From positions 234,557 through 264,273 of the forward strand of contig BJOX01000089.1 of NCBI GenBank assembly GCA_009731375.1: a stretch of 29,717 bases of DNA, given 5' to 3'. Below, in pieces: positions 19,218-27,200 of this stretch (position 1 is its first letter; every line of letters begins with the position of its first letter). The stretch comes from Paulinella micropora (lineage: Eukaryota > Cercozoa > Imbricatea > Euglyphida). A program made the position numbers and the translations under genes. The notes under the pieces were generated by a model. It did not search any database. It was given only the letters and a program-made list of their open reading frames with translations, and was not told where the DNA came from.

Positions 19218-19790
19218 ATGCCAGACTATAAACAAAGTAAAATATATAGCATCAGATCACATCAAACGAATGAAATATATATCGGTTCAACTATTCAACC
19301 ATTATATGAACGACTATTTGAACACAAAAGAAGTTATAAAAAATGGATGAATGGTAAATGTCGTTATATATCTTCTTTTGAAATAGTTAAATATGATGAT
19401 GTATTTATTGAATTGGTTGAAGAGTGCCCATGCAACAATAAGGAACAACTAAGTAGAAGAGAAGGTGAAATGATTAGAATAACTGAAAATTGTGTAAATA
19501 AAAAAATAGAAGGTAGAACAGATAAAGAATATTATGAAGATAACAAAGACAAAATACTTCAACGCAATAAAGAATATTATGCAAAAAATAGAGACAAGAT
19601 ACACAAAATCAATAAAGAATATTATGAAGCGAATCGGGATAAAATAAATCAACAAAACAGAGAATATTATAAAGCAAACAGAGCACAAGCGCTTCAACAA
19701 AAGAAAGAATATAGAAAAATAAATAACGATAAAATAAAATTATATAATTATAGATACTCTCCGATTGGTTTATTCACATTTAGGCTGTAG
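19218..19790 (+). CDS. GIY-YIG endonuclease with 15-residue repeat tail
   Basis: Residues 8-25 (KIYSIRSHQTNEIYIGST) are the GIY-YIG core, with Tyr10, Tyr21 and Gly23. Arg32 and His36 follow in LYERLFEHK, and a Glu and Asn in EGEMIRITENCVNKK fit the catalytic set. This predicts a single-strand-cutting, homing-type nuclease. From about residue 95 there are five 15-residue units (KEYYxxNxDKIxxxN), probably a long basic helix that binds nucleic acid or guides targeting. The same unit type, without the nuclease, makes up the TIR-encoded protein and the small ORF at 673-899. Such nuclease-plus-repeat proteins are common in giant viruses and their parasites. The gene is intact and ends right at the ATG of the next gene (19791). 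Confidence 0.85.
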   Translation: MPDYKQSKIYSIRSHQTNEIYIGSTIQPLYERLFEHKRSYKKWMNGKCRYISSFEIVKYDDVFIELVEECPCNNKEQLSRREGEMIRITENCVNKKIEGRTDKEYYEDNKDKILQRNKEYYAKNRDKIHKINKEYYEANRDKINQQNREYYKANRAQALQQKKEYRKINNDKIKLYNYRYSPIGLFTFRL

Positions 19791-20069
19791 ATGGCTAATG
19801 TAATAATACGCGAATTGCCGAGTGATATAGTTGGACATATAAGGACATTTGTTTATTCAGAAATGCCCCAGCCGAATTATGGAGAAGAATTTTGTAATAT
19901 ATGTGGCTTGTCTCGCACATTCCAGTCGCACCCACCGATTATAGCAGGTAATTTTTATGGTGTAGATTGTATTGAGTTTTTCACAATCTGCTCTATTAAA
20001 TGCTACAGGCGAGAGTCTAACCTTAGAGCAAGATATGGAGAACCGCCTTTAGCCGTTGTTAAGTATTAA
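19791..20069 (+). CDS. Small zinc-binding protein, 92 residues
   Basis: The ATG follows the GIY-YIG stop with no spacer, so the two may be co-transcribed. The N-terminus IIRELPSDIVGHIRTFVY looks like a short F-box-like helix pair. Then EFCNICGLSRTF and a downstream FFTICSIKCYRR give two Cys-x2/3-Cys pairs, likely a zinc site. Small F-box-like or zinc-ribbon proteins of this layout are frequent in giant viruses. No function can be named. Its 3' end overlaps the convergent recombinase gene by 11 bases. Confidence 0.62.
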   Translation: MANVIIRELPSDIVGHIRTFVYSEMPQPNYGEEFCNICGLSRTFQSHPPIIAGNFYGVDCIEFFTICSIKCYRRESNLRARYGEPPLAVVKY

Positions 20070-21384
20070 CCTTCTTTTTATTTCTCGTGCTTCTTCTTAA
20101 TGGCGCTTTTGTTTCCTCTTCTTTTTTCGCTTCGCTCTTCGTCGCTCCACTTCTCTTCTCTTTAATAAACTCATTAACAATAACAGCCCCAATCTTGCTT
20201 AATTGTCGTAGTTTAGTATTTGTTATTTGCCCCTCGTAATCGTTCCATATCTGCTCAAGCAATTTATACTTATCCTCTCTGCTAGCGTTTTTGCCTAATG
20301 GTATATAACTGCTTTCTTCGTCTCCGTTTTCACTTTCAATTTCATTAGTATTATTTAAATTCAGACATAAATCTATCTTGCGTCTTAACTCCTCTAATTC
20401 TGTTTTAATCCCTTCTGCCTTAATTTCTTCAGGGTCGGCCACATTAACCCAACCATAACTAAATGAAGTGAGCATATCGCCGTGTCCCAATACATTTGAA
20501 ACCCATGCATTAAAATTCTCTAATTTCGGATTGGCGAAATTACTATACGACAAACTAGCATATAGTTTTCGCAACATACTGCTTTTCTGCGTGTATTCCG
20601 ATAGCCAAGGGAAGATTTTGACAATTCTTTTGTTTAGTTCATTGCTCTTTTGTTTATCAAGCACACCCTCGCTGTTGATGATGACTGCTTTTTTCTTGTT
20701 GAAATGGTTCCGTATTGAATTTACTTGTTCTATTACGAACTGGGGAGTAAAAAGGACAACAGGCCTCTCAGTCCAATTCTTTTTTTGTCCTTCTCTTTTC
20801 TTTGCTAGGTTATTCACTCGCAACCAAGAAGGTTTATCTGGTATTAATTCATACGTGTTTTTATCAAATATTTCTACAGGCCTTGCTCCAATTGCTATCA
20901 TCAAAGCAAGTAGTTTAAGATAAGGGTCATTGCTTAACATCATATCATTCATTTTAGCCATTACATCGCGGACATCAATTTGTATTTTTTGTTCATTTTT
21001 GGCTTTGACATCTTTCTTATATCCCTCAACGATATCAATCCGCTCGTCTTCATTTAGATTAAAATACTTATCCAGTTTGCTCATTTCATATACTTTTTCA
21101 CTTTGATAAGGCTCTATTGCTTTCTTTCTCACCTCAGAAAGTCTTTGTCGCCTACTATTCAAATTTGGATACACGATAGCATATTTCGGATATATTACTT
21201 TAAGTGCCTCAAGCACCTCTTCATCACTAGTTGGTGTTCTAAATAAAGATATAATAGCATTATGAAAGGCTATACTTGGTTTTAATTCACTATCGTAGAA
21301 GTTGGACACCACTTCATAAATTTTACTTTCATTAGTAGCAACTCTTAACTGCCTAACAAACTTCCTGTCATCTTCGCTCCACAT
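20059..21384 (-). CDS. Tyrosine recombinase (integrase, possibly telomere-resolvase-like)
   Basis: Intact, 441 residues. The catalytic set is visible: Arg168 in IAIGARPVEIF, Lys195/196 in NNLAKKREG, Arg272 in SSMLRKLYAS, His301 in VLGHGDMLTS and Tyr310 in SFSYGWV. The second box lacks the usual His of HxxR, and the wide spacing between boxes is more like protelomerases (TelN type) than classic phage integrases. This is a cautious reading. The N-terminal 150 residues are helical, and the C-terminus is a charged, basic tail (RRSTRNKKKVNT). The protein likely integrates the element or processes its ends. It lies next to the right TIR with the methyltransferase upstream of it. Confidence 0.82.
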   Translation of the reverse strand: MWSEDDRKFVRQLRVATNESKIYEVVSNFYDSELKPSIAFHNAIISLFRTPTSDEEVLEALKVIYPKYAIVYPNLNSRRQRLSEVRKKAIEPYQSEKVYEMSKLDKYFNLNEDERIDIVEGYKKDVKAKNEQKIQIDVRDVMAKMNDMMLSNDPYLKLLALMIAIGARPVEIFDKNTYELIPDKPSWLRVNNLAKKREGQKKNWTERPVVLFTPQFVIEQVNSIRNHFNKKKAVIINSEGVLDKQKSNELNKRIVKIFPWLSEYTQKSSMLRKLYASLSYSNFANPKLENFNAWVSNVLGHGDMLTSFSYGWVNVADPEEIKAEGIKTELEELRRKIDLCLNLNNTNEIESENGDEESSYIPLGKNASREDKYKLLEQIWNDYEGQITNTKLRQLSKIGAVIVNEFIKEKRSGATKSEAKKEEETKAPLRRSTRNKKKVNT

Positions 21385-21414
21385 CTTAGTGAAAATAAGA
21401 CAAGTCTATATTCT

Positions 21415-22160
21415 TTATATTAAATTATGTTCGTCAATTCCTTTTTTCGCTGTTTCAAATATGTTTTTATCTTTCTCAATACCTATAAATCGCCGTTTAG
21501 TATTCATGCAGGCTATGCCCGTTGTCCCGCTCCCCATCGTAAAGTCTAGCACAGCGTCGCCTTCATTTGAATGTGTTTTAATTAGCCATTCACATAGTTC
21601 TACTGGTTTCTGTGCGGAGTGTAGTGATTTGTGAGGATTGTTGAATTTCAAGATTGAATGAGGAAAGCGGTCGCCTTTATTGTTTATCGGTTCTCCCGCA
21701 TATTTATATACTTTTTTGTAAAAATATCCCACATTATCTCTTACATTTGTTTTATATGGTGTTCCTTCTATCTTCTGCGGGTTGTATGTTAATTTTTCTC
21801 CCTTTGGTCTGCTCTGCTTAGCAAATACATATATCATTTCGTGTTTTCTTAGTGGTCTTTTATTAGAATGAAAAAAGACCGACTTTTTTTTTTACTTTTT
21901 TTCCATATAAGGTCATACTTAAACCACTTCTCGTTGGATTGAATGAGTTTGTAGCCAAAGTTAGTAGTTGCAAAGAATATATATACGCAATTCCGCTTAC
22001 ATACTTTTTTAAGTTCTACCCACATTTGCTTTAAGTCTATGGCGGTATCCCATTCGCAACGAGTTTGCCCATATGGTAAATCAACTAAAACTAAATTAAC
22101 TTTTTCTTCTATCTTTGGTATCTGTTCCAAACAATCCTCATTGAAAAGTTTTGTGTCCAT
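21415..22160 (-). pseudogene. N6-adenine DNA methyltransferase, frameshifted in a poly(T) tract
   Basis: The N-terminal part (22160-21849) has LVLVDLPYGQTRCEWD, the DPPY-type catalytic motif IV (Asp27-Leu-Pro-Tyr30). The C-terminal part (21837-21415) has TYNPQ and VLDFTMGSGTTGIAC, the AdoMet-binding motif, then RRFIGIEKD. Motif IV before motif I makes this a beta-class enzyme. The frame is lost around 21883-21900, where long runs of T sit, so one indel would restore about 245 residues. Indels in such runs are also typical sequencing errors. No restriction partner is seen, so it may be a solitary modifier that marks viral DNA. It lies divergently from the right TIR, whose CGGATTTT motif is about 32-41 bases before its start. 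Confidence 0.8.
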
Positions 22161-22187
22161 TATTTAATATGAAAGATAAATCGGCAT

Positions 22188-22827
22188 AAATAGAAAATCC
22201 GCACACCCGCGCTAGAAACGCGAAAAACGCCGTTTGGCGACTCGGACACTTGAGAGTGATATTAAGCAGACAATGTGTGACGATTCGTCTTAGTATTAAT
22301 ACTGTCCAGGGTGGTTCGCGTCCAATACCCCGCGCCAGAAATATTATTTTACATCTTGTAATAAAACGGGAGAGGGTAATAAAACGGAGAAAAATTTACT
22401 CCATCTAATAAAAGGTTGGACAGGTTGGACAATATAAAAAATGTGTAATACGAAGAAGAATTATATAATAAATATTGAAATTTAATAAGGAAAAAGTGTC
22501 CAACCTTTGAAAAACAGACTTGGACAGGCCAACCATGGGGTTGGACAGCAACAGGAGAAGGTATTATCACTCACCCTGCTCTTATATTCATCCTCTCGCT
22601 TGCTTATTGAATTATCTGTTAAGCATACTATACATCGTGTATATATATAATGAGCACCATCATAGAAGAGATAAAGGCGGTATTTAACCTCCCTGATCCA
22701 AAGAAGCAACGATATAGGGAAAAGTATGTGGAAAACAATAAGGAGAAAATTAAAGAGCATCAAAGGAAATATAGAGAAGCAAACAAGGATAAGATAAATA
22801 AACAACGACGGGAATATTACAAAAAAA
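22188..22827. repeat. Right terminal inverted repeat (part matched by the left copy)
   Basis: This is the reverse complement of 1-631. The repeat certainly continues beyond 22827, but its left partner is outside the window. Differences from the left copy include an 11-bp insertion (TAATAAAACGG duplicated at about 22377), a 1-bp indel near 22405 and a diverged stretch at about 22240-22275. The non-coding part 22188-22649 has clustered TTGGACA/TGTCCAA motifs and no convincing gene. Confidence 0.93.
22193..22202 (-). promoter_or_regulatory. GCGGATTTTC motif upstream of the methyltransferase gene
   Basis: Mirror copy of the motif at 618-627, inside the right TIR and 32-41 bases upstream of the minus-strand ATG at 22160. 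Both TIRs thus place the motif facing the first inward gene. Confidence 0.4.
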
Positions 22828-22976
22828 TTAAGGATAAGATTCAAGAGCAACAAAAGAAATACAGAGAAATTAATAAAGTAGTATTGGATAACTACAAAGG
22901 GGAATATCTCAAACAGATAGAGAAAGAGAAACAAATAGATTCTAATGTTGAATACTTAAAAACCCTTCAATTCTAA
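22650..22976 (+). CDS. TIR-encoded Lys/Tyr-rich repeat protein, right copy
   Basis: An intact 108-residue frame preceded by TATATATAATG. After a short N-terminus (MSTIIEEIKAVFNLPDPKKQ) the protein is built of 15-residue units such as RKYREANKDKINKQ and REYYKKIKDKIQEQ. The C-terminus reads EYLKTLQF. It is almost all charged helix. The same unit forms the tail of the GIY-YIG nuclease at 19218, so it may be a stand-alone partner or a decayed relative that lost the nuclease domain. It is read outward, toward the element end. A truncated copy is at 1-178. Confidence 0.72.
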   Translation: MSTIIEEIKAVFNLPDPKKQRYREKYVENNKEKIKEHQRKYREANKDKINKQRREYYKKIKDKIQEQQKKYREINKVVLDNYKGEYLKQIEKEKQIDSNVEYLKTLQF

Positions 22977-23243
22977 AATAATATCGTTATGGCCACCAAT
23001 TTTGTTTAAAAAAGGAAATCCCCGTGAATATGTCTTTGCGACACCGCAACACGGCGGTGTCGCAGTGTCGCAACCTCTGTGACAGAATTTCATTTTTTGT
23101 CGCAGTGTCGCAAAAAATATTTTTTTTTGTATGTTCATGTGTATCCCCCCCCTCCCCCCCGCCACTCACTTCGTGAGTGTCCGCCCCCCCTTCCCCCCAT
23201 TTTTGTGGTGTGATCATTTATGTATTCGCGACTTGTCCAACCG
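22977..23243. other. Intergenic stretch at the right element boundary, hairpins and C-rich run
   Basis: No gene is supported. It holds GCGACACCGC-loop-GCGGTGTCGC (about 23038-23065), repeated GTGTCGCA units, a C-rich block at about 23145-23160, CACTCAC-TTC-GTGAGTG (about 23164-23180) and a second C-rich block. The TGTCCAACC motif typical of the TIRs recurs at about 23235. The element end is probably here or just before, but no terminal repeat can be fixed. Confidence 0.5.
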
Positions 23244-23585
23244 CAAAGTATTAAACAAGCCTTAAAAATATGAAAAACCAACATTTAACATATAGAAAAC
23301 ATACACAGAAAACAAAAAAACATACCCTTGTTTCACAAAAAAACGACACATGAAGCACAATAAGAGAGATTTAGACAAAATAACGACAAAAACCATATAA
23401 AGGAAGTATATATACAATTTTATGAAATAAAATGGTGTTTTTGTCGTTATTTTGTCTAAATCTCTCTTATTGTGCTTCATGTGTCTTTTTTTGTAAAACA
23501 AGGGTATGTTTTTTTGTTTTCTATGTATGTTTTCTATATGTTAAATGTTGGTTTTTCATATTTTTAAGGCTTGTTTAATACTTTG
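23244..23585. repeat. Long inverted repeat (150-bp arms, foldback/MITE-like)
   Basis: Arm 23244-23395 pairs with 23433-23585 at about 97 percent identity (a few substitutions and 1-2 base indels). The 37-base spacer is A/T-rich. No protein is encoded. The right arm stops exactly at a 10-N gap. It may be a foldback element or MITE, or an inverted duplication made in assembly; the few differences between arms argue mildly for a real repeat. Confidence 0.9.
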
Positions 23586-23595
23586 NNNNNNNNNN
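23586..23595. other. Assembly gap (10 N)
   Basis: It lies between the long inverted repeat and the TA microsatellite, both hard to assemble. The true distance is unknown. Confidence 0.9.
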
Positions 23596-23650
<55 letters not shown>

Positions 23651-23658
23651 TGTGTGTG

Positions 23659-23713
<55 letters not shown>

Positions 23714-23877
23714 GTATATATATATGCATATATATATGTGTGTGTGTGTGTGTGTATTTATATATATCTAACTATGTATATATATGTATACATATATGTA
23801 TATATATATATGTATACATATATATATATATATATGTGTGTATATATATGTATATATATATATGTGTGTGTGTGTGC
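23596..23877. repeat. TA/TG compound microsatellite
   Basis: Alternating blocks of TA and TG/GT dinucleotides. The reading frames through it ([12 protein letters not shown]) are not genes. Confidence 0.97.
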
Positions 23878-23932
23878 TGGACATAACGGTACGCTAGCAC
23901 ACTCTAGCCTTTACTGATCAGGTAGACTCGAA

Positions 23933-23945
23933 AGCTAGCTGAAGC

Positions 23946-23983
<38 letters not shown>

Positions 23984-24006
23984 CGGTTTAGCTAGCTGAA
24001 GCGTTT
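23933..24006. repeat. Poly(T) tract between 17-bp direct repeats
   Basis: AGCTAGCTGAAGCGTTT occurs at 23933-23949 and 23990-24006. Between them are 37 T (23947-23983, the first three shared with the repeat) and CGGTTT. This looks like a target-site duplication around a tiny poly(A)-tailed retrotransposed insert on the minus strand, or a short tandem duplication with slippage. Confidence 0.8.
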
Positions 24007-24219
24007 ATGTTTGTTCCTGCGTACCGGGTGCATGGTTTCGAACTAGTAACCAAGCATTTCTGTGTTAACCCATTCTGTGGCGAATTTGATGATGATTCTG
24101 GGCACCGACCATGGGCCAAAATTTTTCAGTGCTCGGGGTGTCACACAGCGCACTACTGTTCAAAATGGTGCCAGAAAAAGCACTGGCCCACGCAAAAGAG
24201 GTGGGTCACTGCTTCGTGA
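24007..24219 (+). pseudogene. MYND zinc-finger gene fragment (host-type)
   Basis: The frame shows CVNPFCGEF ... FQCSGCHTAHYCSKWCQKKHW, the Cys pairs and YCSxxCQxxHW core of MYND fingers, which bind zinc and proline-rich partners. The last expected His and Cys are replaced (PTQKRWV), and the frame ends soon after, so the domain is truncated or diverged at its 3' side. That point is where the GC-rich element-like DNA begins. The ATG at 24007 directly follows the direct repeat and may not be the true start. Perhaps an exon of a host gene interrupted by the downstream insertion. Confidence 0.6.
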
Positions 24220-27200
24220 TCGAGACCTTCCCCTTCGGGGGGGCGAACGTGAGACCCCAGGGGGGGGGCTCTGACCCCTCCCGGGCCGCCCCTGAGTCCT
24301 TGTGGGGGAATGTGCGCGCAGATTATCCACTTCACCTCGGCACCGGCCCTCCTTCTCGGGGCAGGGCCGGTGGGTTCCGCGTCCACGCTGAAAACGGCCG
24401 ACTTCCGTCGAGCGGGGCGCGGGGGATGTTTGACGTGAACCTCGGGGATCCATGCTCACGGATGAGATAGATCGGGGAGCTCTGGTACGAGACGTCGTCT
24501 GGGAGGGTTCGTTATCCTGCGGACGGCGCGACCTAGAACGGCTCCTCAGTGGGGGGGAACGGGCGCCAGGCGTGGAGATGCTACCCCGAGGAGGAAGTGG
24601 GCGGGGGCGTGCTGTCTGGACACCCTCCTGGCGTTTCTTGGTACCCGGCTGGGGCTGCGCAGTGACCCCGGGGGGGAACTGAGGGGGGGGGGGCTCCCGA
24701 CTGGTCGACTGTATTGCGTCGTTTCGCAGCCTAGGGGAAGTAGCGCCGTACTTGAGGACCGGTGGAGCAGGAGGGCGAGGAGTGGGCGGCTGAGGGGAGG
24801 GCCCAGGGGTCCGCTCACTCGATTCCATGGGTCCTCCTTCCGCGTTGTCGACCCTCTGGCTCGAAGCAAGGGAAGGAACCGGGCCAAGGGAAGAGGAGGG
24901 GGGAACCGATGCAGTTACCACAGCGATGGGGGTTGAGGGGGCCGAGAACGCACAGCTACGCTCTGACGGACTTGCTAAGGCCTCGGGGGCGGGACGAAGG
25001 ATCTCCGGAGAGGAAGCAGTCTCCGGGCCCACATGGGGCGAAGAGGGAGGGACAGTATGAGACGCGAGAGGCGGTGCGGGAGGAGGACAGTCAGTGGCCG
25101 CATGCCCAGTGAGCCGTGACGCAGAGACACCGGACGGGAATCCCCCTCTGCTGGGACCCCCATCCGAGGATGGATCGACAACATCGGGTGCGGAGGGGGC
25201 TGGAAAAGCCTGGCTCTGATCTGCGTTCTCCTGAGCGTTAAGTGACCCTTCGAGACCATGGGGTGGTAGGGCCCCGGTGGGCTCGAGCCTGTCCCTGTGT
25301 TTCCCGTCAGCAGTGGGGGACGGGATTTGGACAGATGGCGCTGTGTTCGGTGAGGAAGTCGCGGAGGGGGGGGGTCCTGCAGCCATGCGCACGGGACGCT
25401 CCGTTGATGGGCTGGGTGCCTTAATGGAGGTAGGGTACTTGTACGTCGACGGGGTACCAGGCGTGGGGGAAGGAGAAAGCGGCCGAGAGGGGGTAGGGGG
25501 GGAGGCATAAGGTGGAGGAAGAGGTGGTAATTCGGGGCCCGCTGAGCCAGGGAGAGGTGAGCCAATCCCAGCAGGGGTGGGCTCTATATCGCAAGGAGAG
25601 TCTCCTGACGCTGGAGCCACCGTTGTGGGACCCGAGGGCGGCGGGGGGGCTGGGCTCCCCTCCAGCTCCCCTCCCTCTCCATCGGTGATACTTAGCTCCA
25701 TCTGCTCCATCTGCTCCGCCTCCGTCATGATGTCACGGTCTGATACGGGCGCCACCTTCTCGGCTGAGGTGAGAGCATCCCATGCCGCATCCAGATTCTC
25801 GTCCCAGACCGTATTCACCCTCGGGCGAAGGGTCGGAGTGGCGGCGGCTGTGTCTCCCGTCTCTTGTGGCGCTTCTGCCGCTGATGGCGTGCGCTGCTCA
25901 CCCACCAGTTCTCTGCTGGGCTCCGTTGTCCCTGCCCGGGACATCCCGACCGGAATTTCGTCGCGGGGGACGGGGAGGGTCCTTCGTATCCCGAGGTGGT
26001 CTGGCAGTGACTCCATGTGCGCAGGCAGTTCCATCTCCGTCGATGTTAGGGGGGGGGAAAGGTCCTGCAGGGAAGCGCGGGCCTTGGCCTCACCTGGAGC
26101 AGGATCAGCCTCTTCCGGCGTCGGAAAGCTTACAGCTGCGTCCATCTGTGGCTTGGTGGCCGGGGCAAGGACCTCCTCAGGATCCGGGCAGCGGGACACT
26201 TCTCCAGATCCTGACGCTGGTAACTCCGATGCTGACTCCCGGGACGCTAGGGATACGGGCAAAGGTACCTCGCCCTCTGGGAGGGAGAGAAACGTCACCG
26301 GTACCCCCAGTTCCTGGGGCGAGGCCGGGCTCCGGGGGGGGCTTCGCATAACCCCGGAGTCTGGTCCGTCCTGGGGAGTGTTGTCGAGGTGGCAAAGGAA
26401 GGATTCTGCGTCCATGCCTTCTTCGTCCGAGCTGGGAGGACTCCAGTATCCGGCTTTGGAGGCTGCAGCGGACAGGGCCGACCGGGTCATCCGGGTCGCC
26501 GACGACAATCGAAGGAATACTCGCCGTCTAAGGATTGCGGACCTCTCTTTCCGCGTAGCGCTCAGGAGTCTAGCAAAAGTCCGGGCCACTTGGACATTAA
26601 GGGCCTCGAAGGCATGTTCATCCCTTATGTGACGCGTGCGGTTAAGGTGAACATCTCGGTAGAGAGACGGGTTGCTCACCTTCCATGTGCGTCTCACTTT
26701 TTTGCGAGATGAAGCTGAAACCCTCTCGGCATGACGGTCAGTAAGAACCATTTTCCATTCTTGGTGCCCACGTTTAACCATACGCGTGACCTCGGCAAGC
26801 TGCTCCGTGTCTGTAGCAGGCACACACCTGAGATGCGCCGTATCTGCATAGGCAGCCTGCGCGGCAACGAGCCGCTGGAAAATGTTCCTGCGGAACTGGT
26901 CCATATCCGGCATCTCTCCAGCGGGCAGGGGCGCGTCAACAGAGAGGCACGCGGGGTTCAGGGCTACACGCTGCATGTGGAAGAGCGTATGAAGGCCGCA
27001 ATCCTGACCTCCCTCCTGTGCTGGTACAGTCAAACTGATGTATCCTGGTGTCGGGGGATCGGAGAGGAATCCCGCTCGACCTAGGTTCGCATACCAGGCC
27101 GAAAGGATCGGCGTGAGCGCGAAATCGGAGCAGCTTGCTGTGCAGGAGGGCAAGGAGTCCAAGAAGAGGGCGAGCGGGACGCTTCGTGATCCGAACGCAG

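Larger units (their letters stand above)
1..22980. mobile_element. Integrated polinton-like virus / virophage-type provirus (left end cut by the window)
   Basis: An AT-rich block bounded by long terminal inverted repeats carries a coherent viral gene set: primase-SF3 helicase, FtsK/HerA ATPase, presumed double-jelly-roll capsid protein plus penton-like protein, tyrosine recombinase, N6-adenine methyltransferase, GIY-YIG nuclease and fibre-like proteins. This combination is known from PLVs and virophages. PolB and an rve-type integrase, which mark classical Polintons, are not seen. The 473-residue capsid protein fits PLVs better than the longer virophage capsid proteins, but that is a judgement from memory of the families. 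The flank on the right is GC-rich and of different character. The left boundary and any target-site duplication lie outside the window, and the exact right end is uncertain within roughly 22,976-23,243. Confidence 0.88.

Noticed and set aside
1-22980. Classical Maverick/Polinton
   Set aside because: No PolB or rve integrase is visible; a primase-helicase and tyrosine recombinase take their place.
23545-23917. Reading frames through the microsatellite
   Set aside because: They only translate TA/TG dinucleotides.
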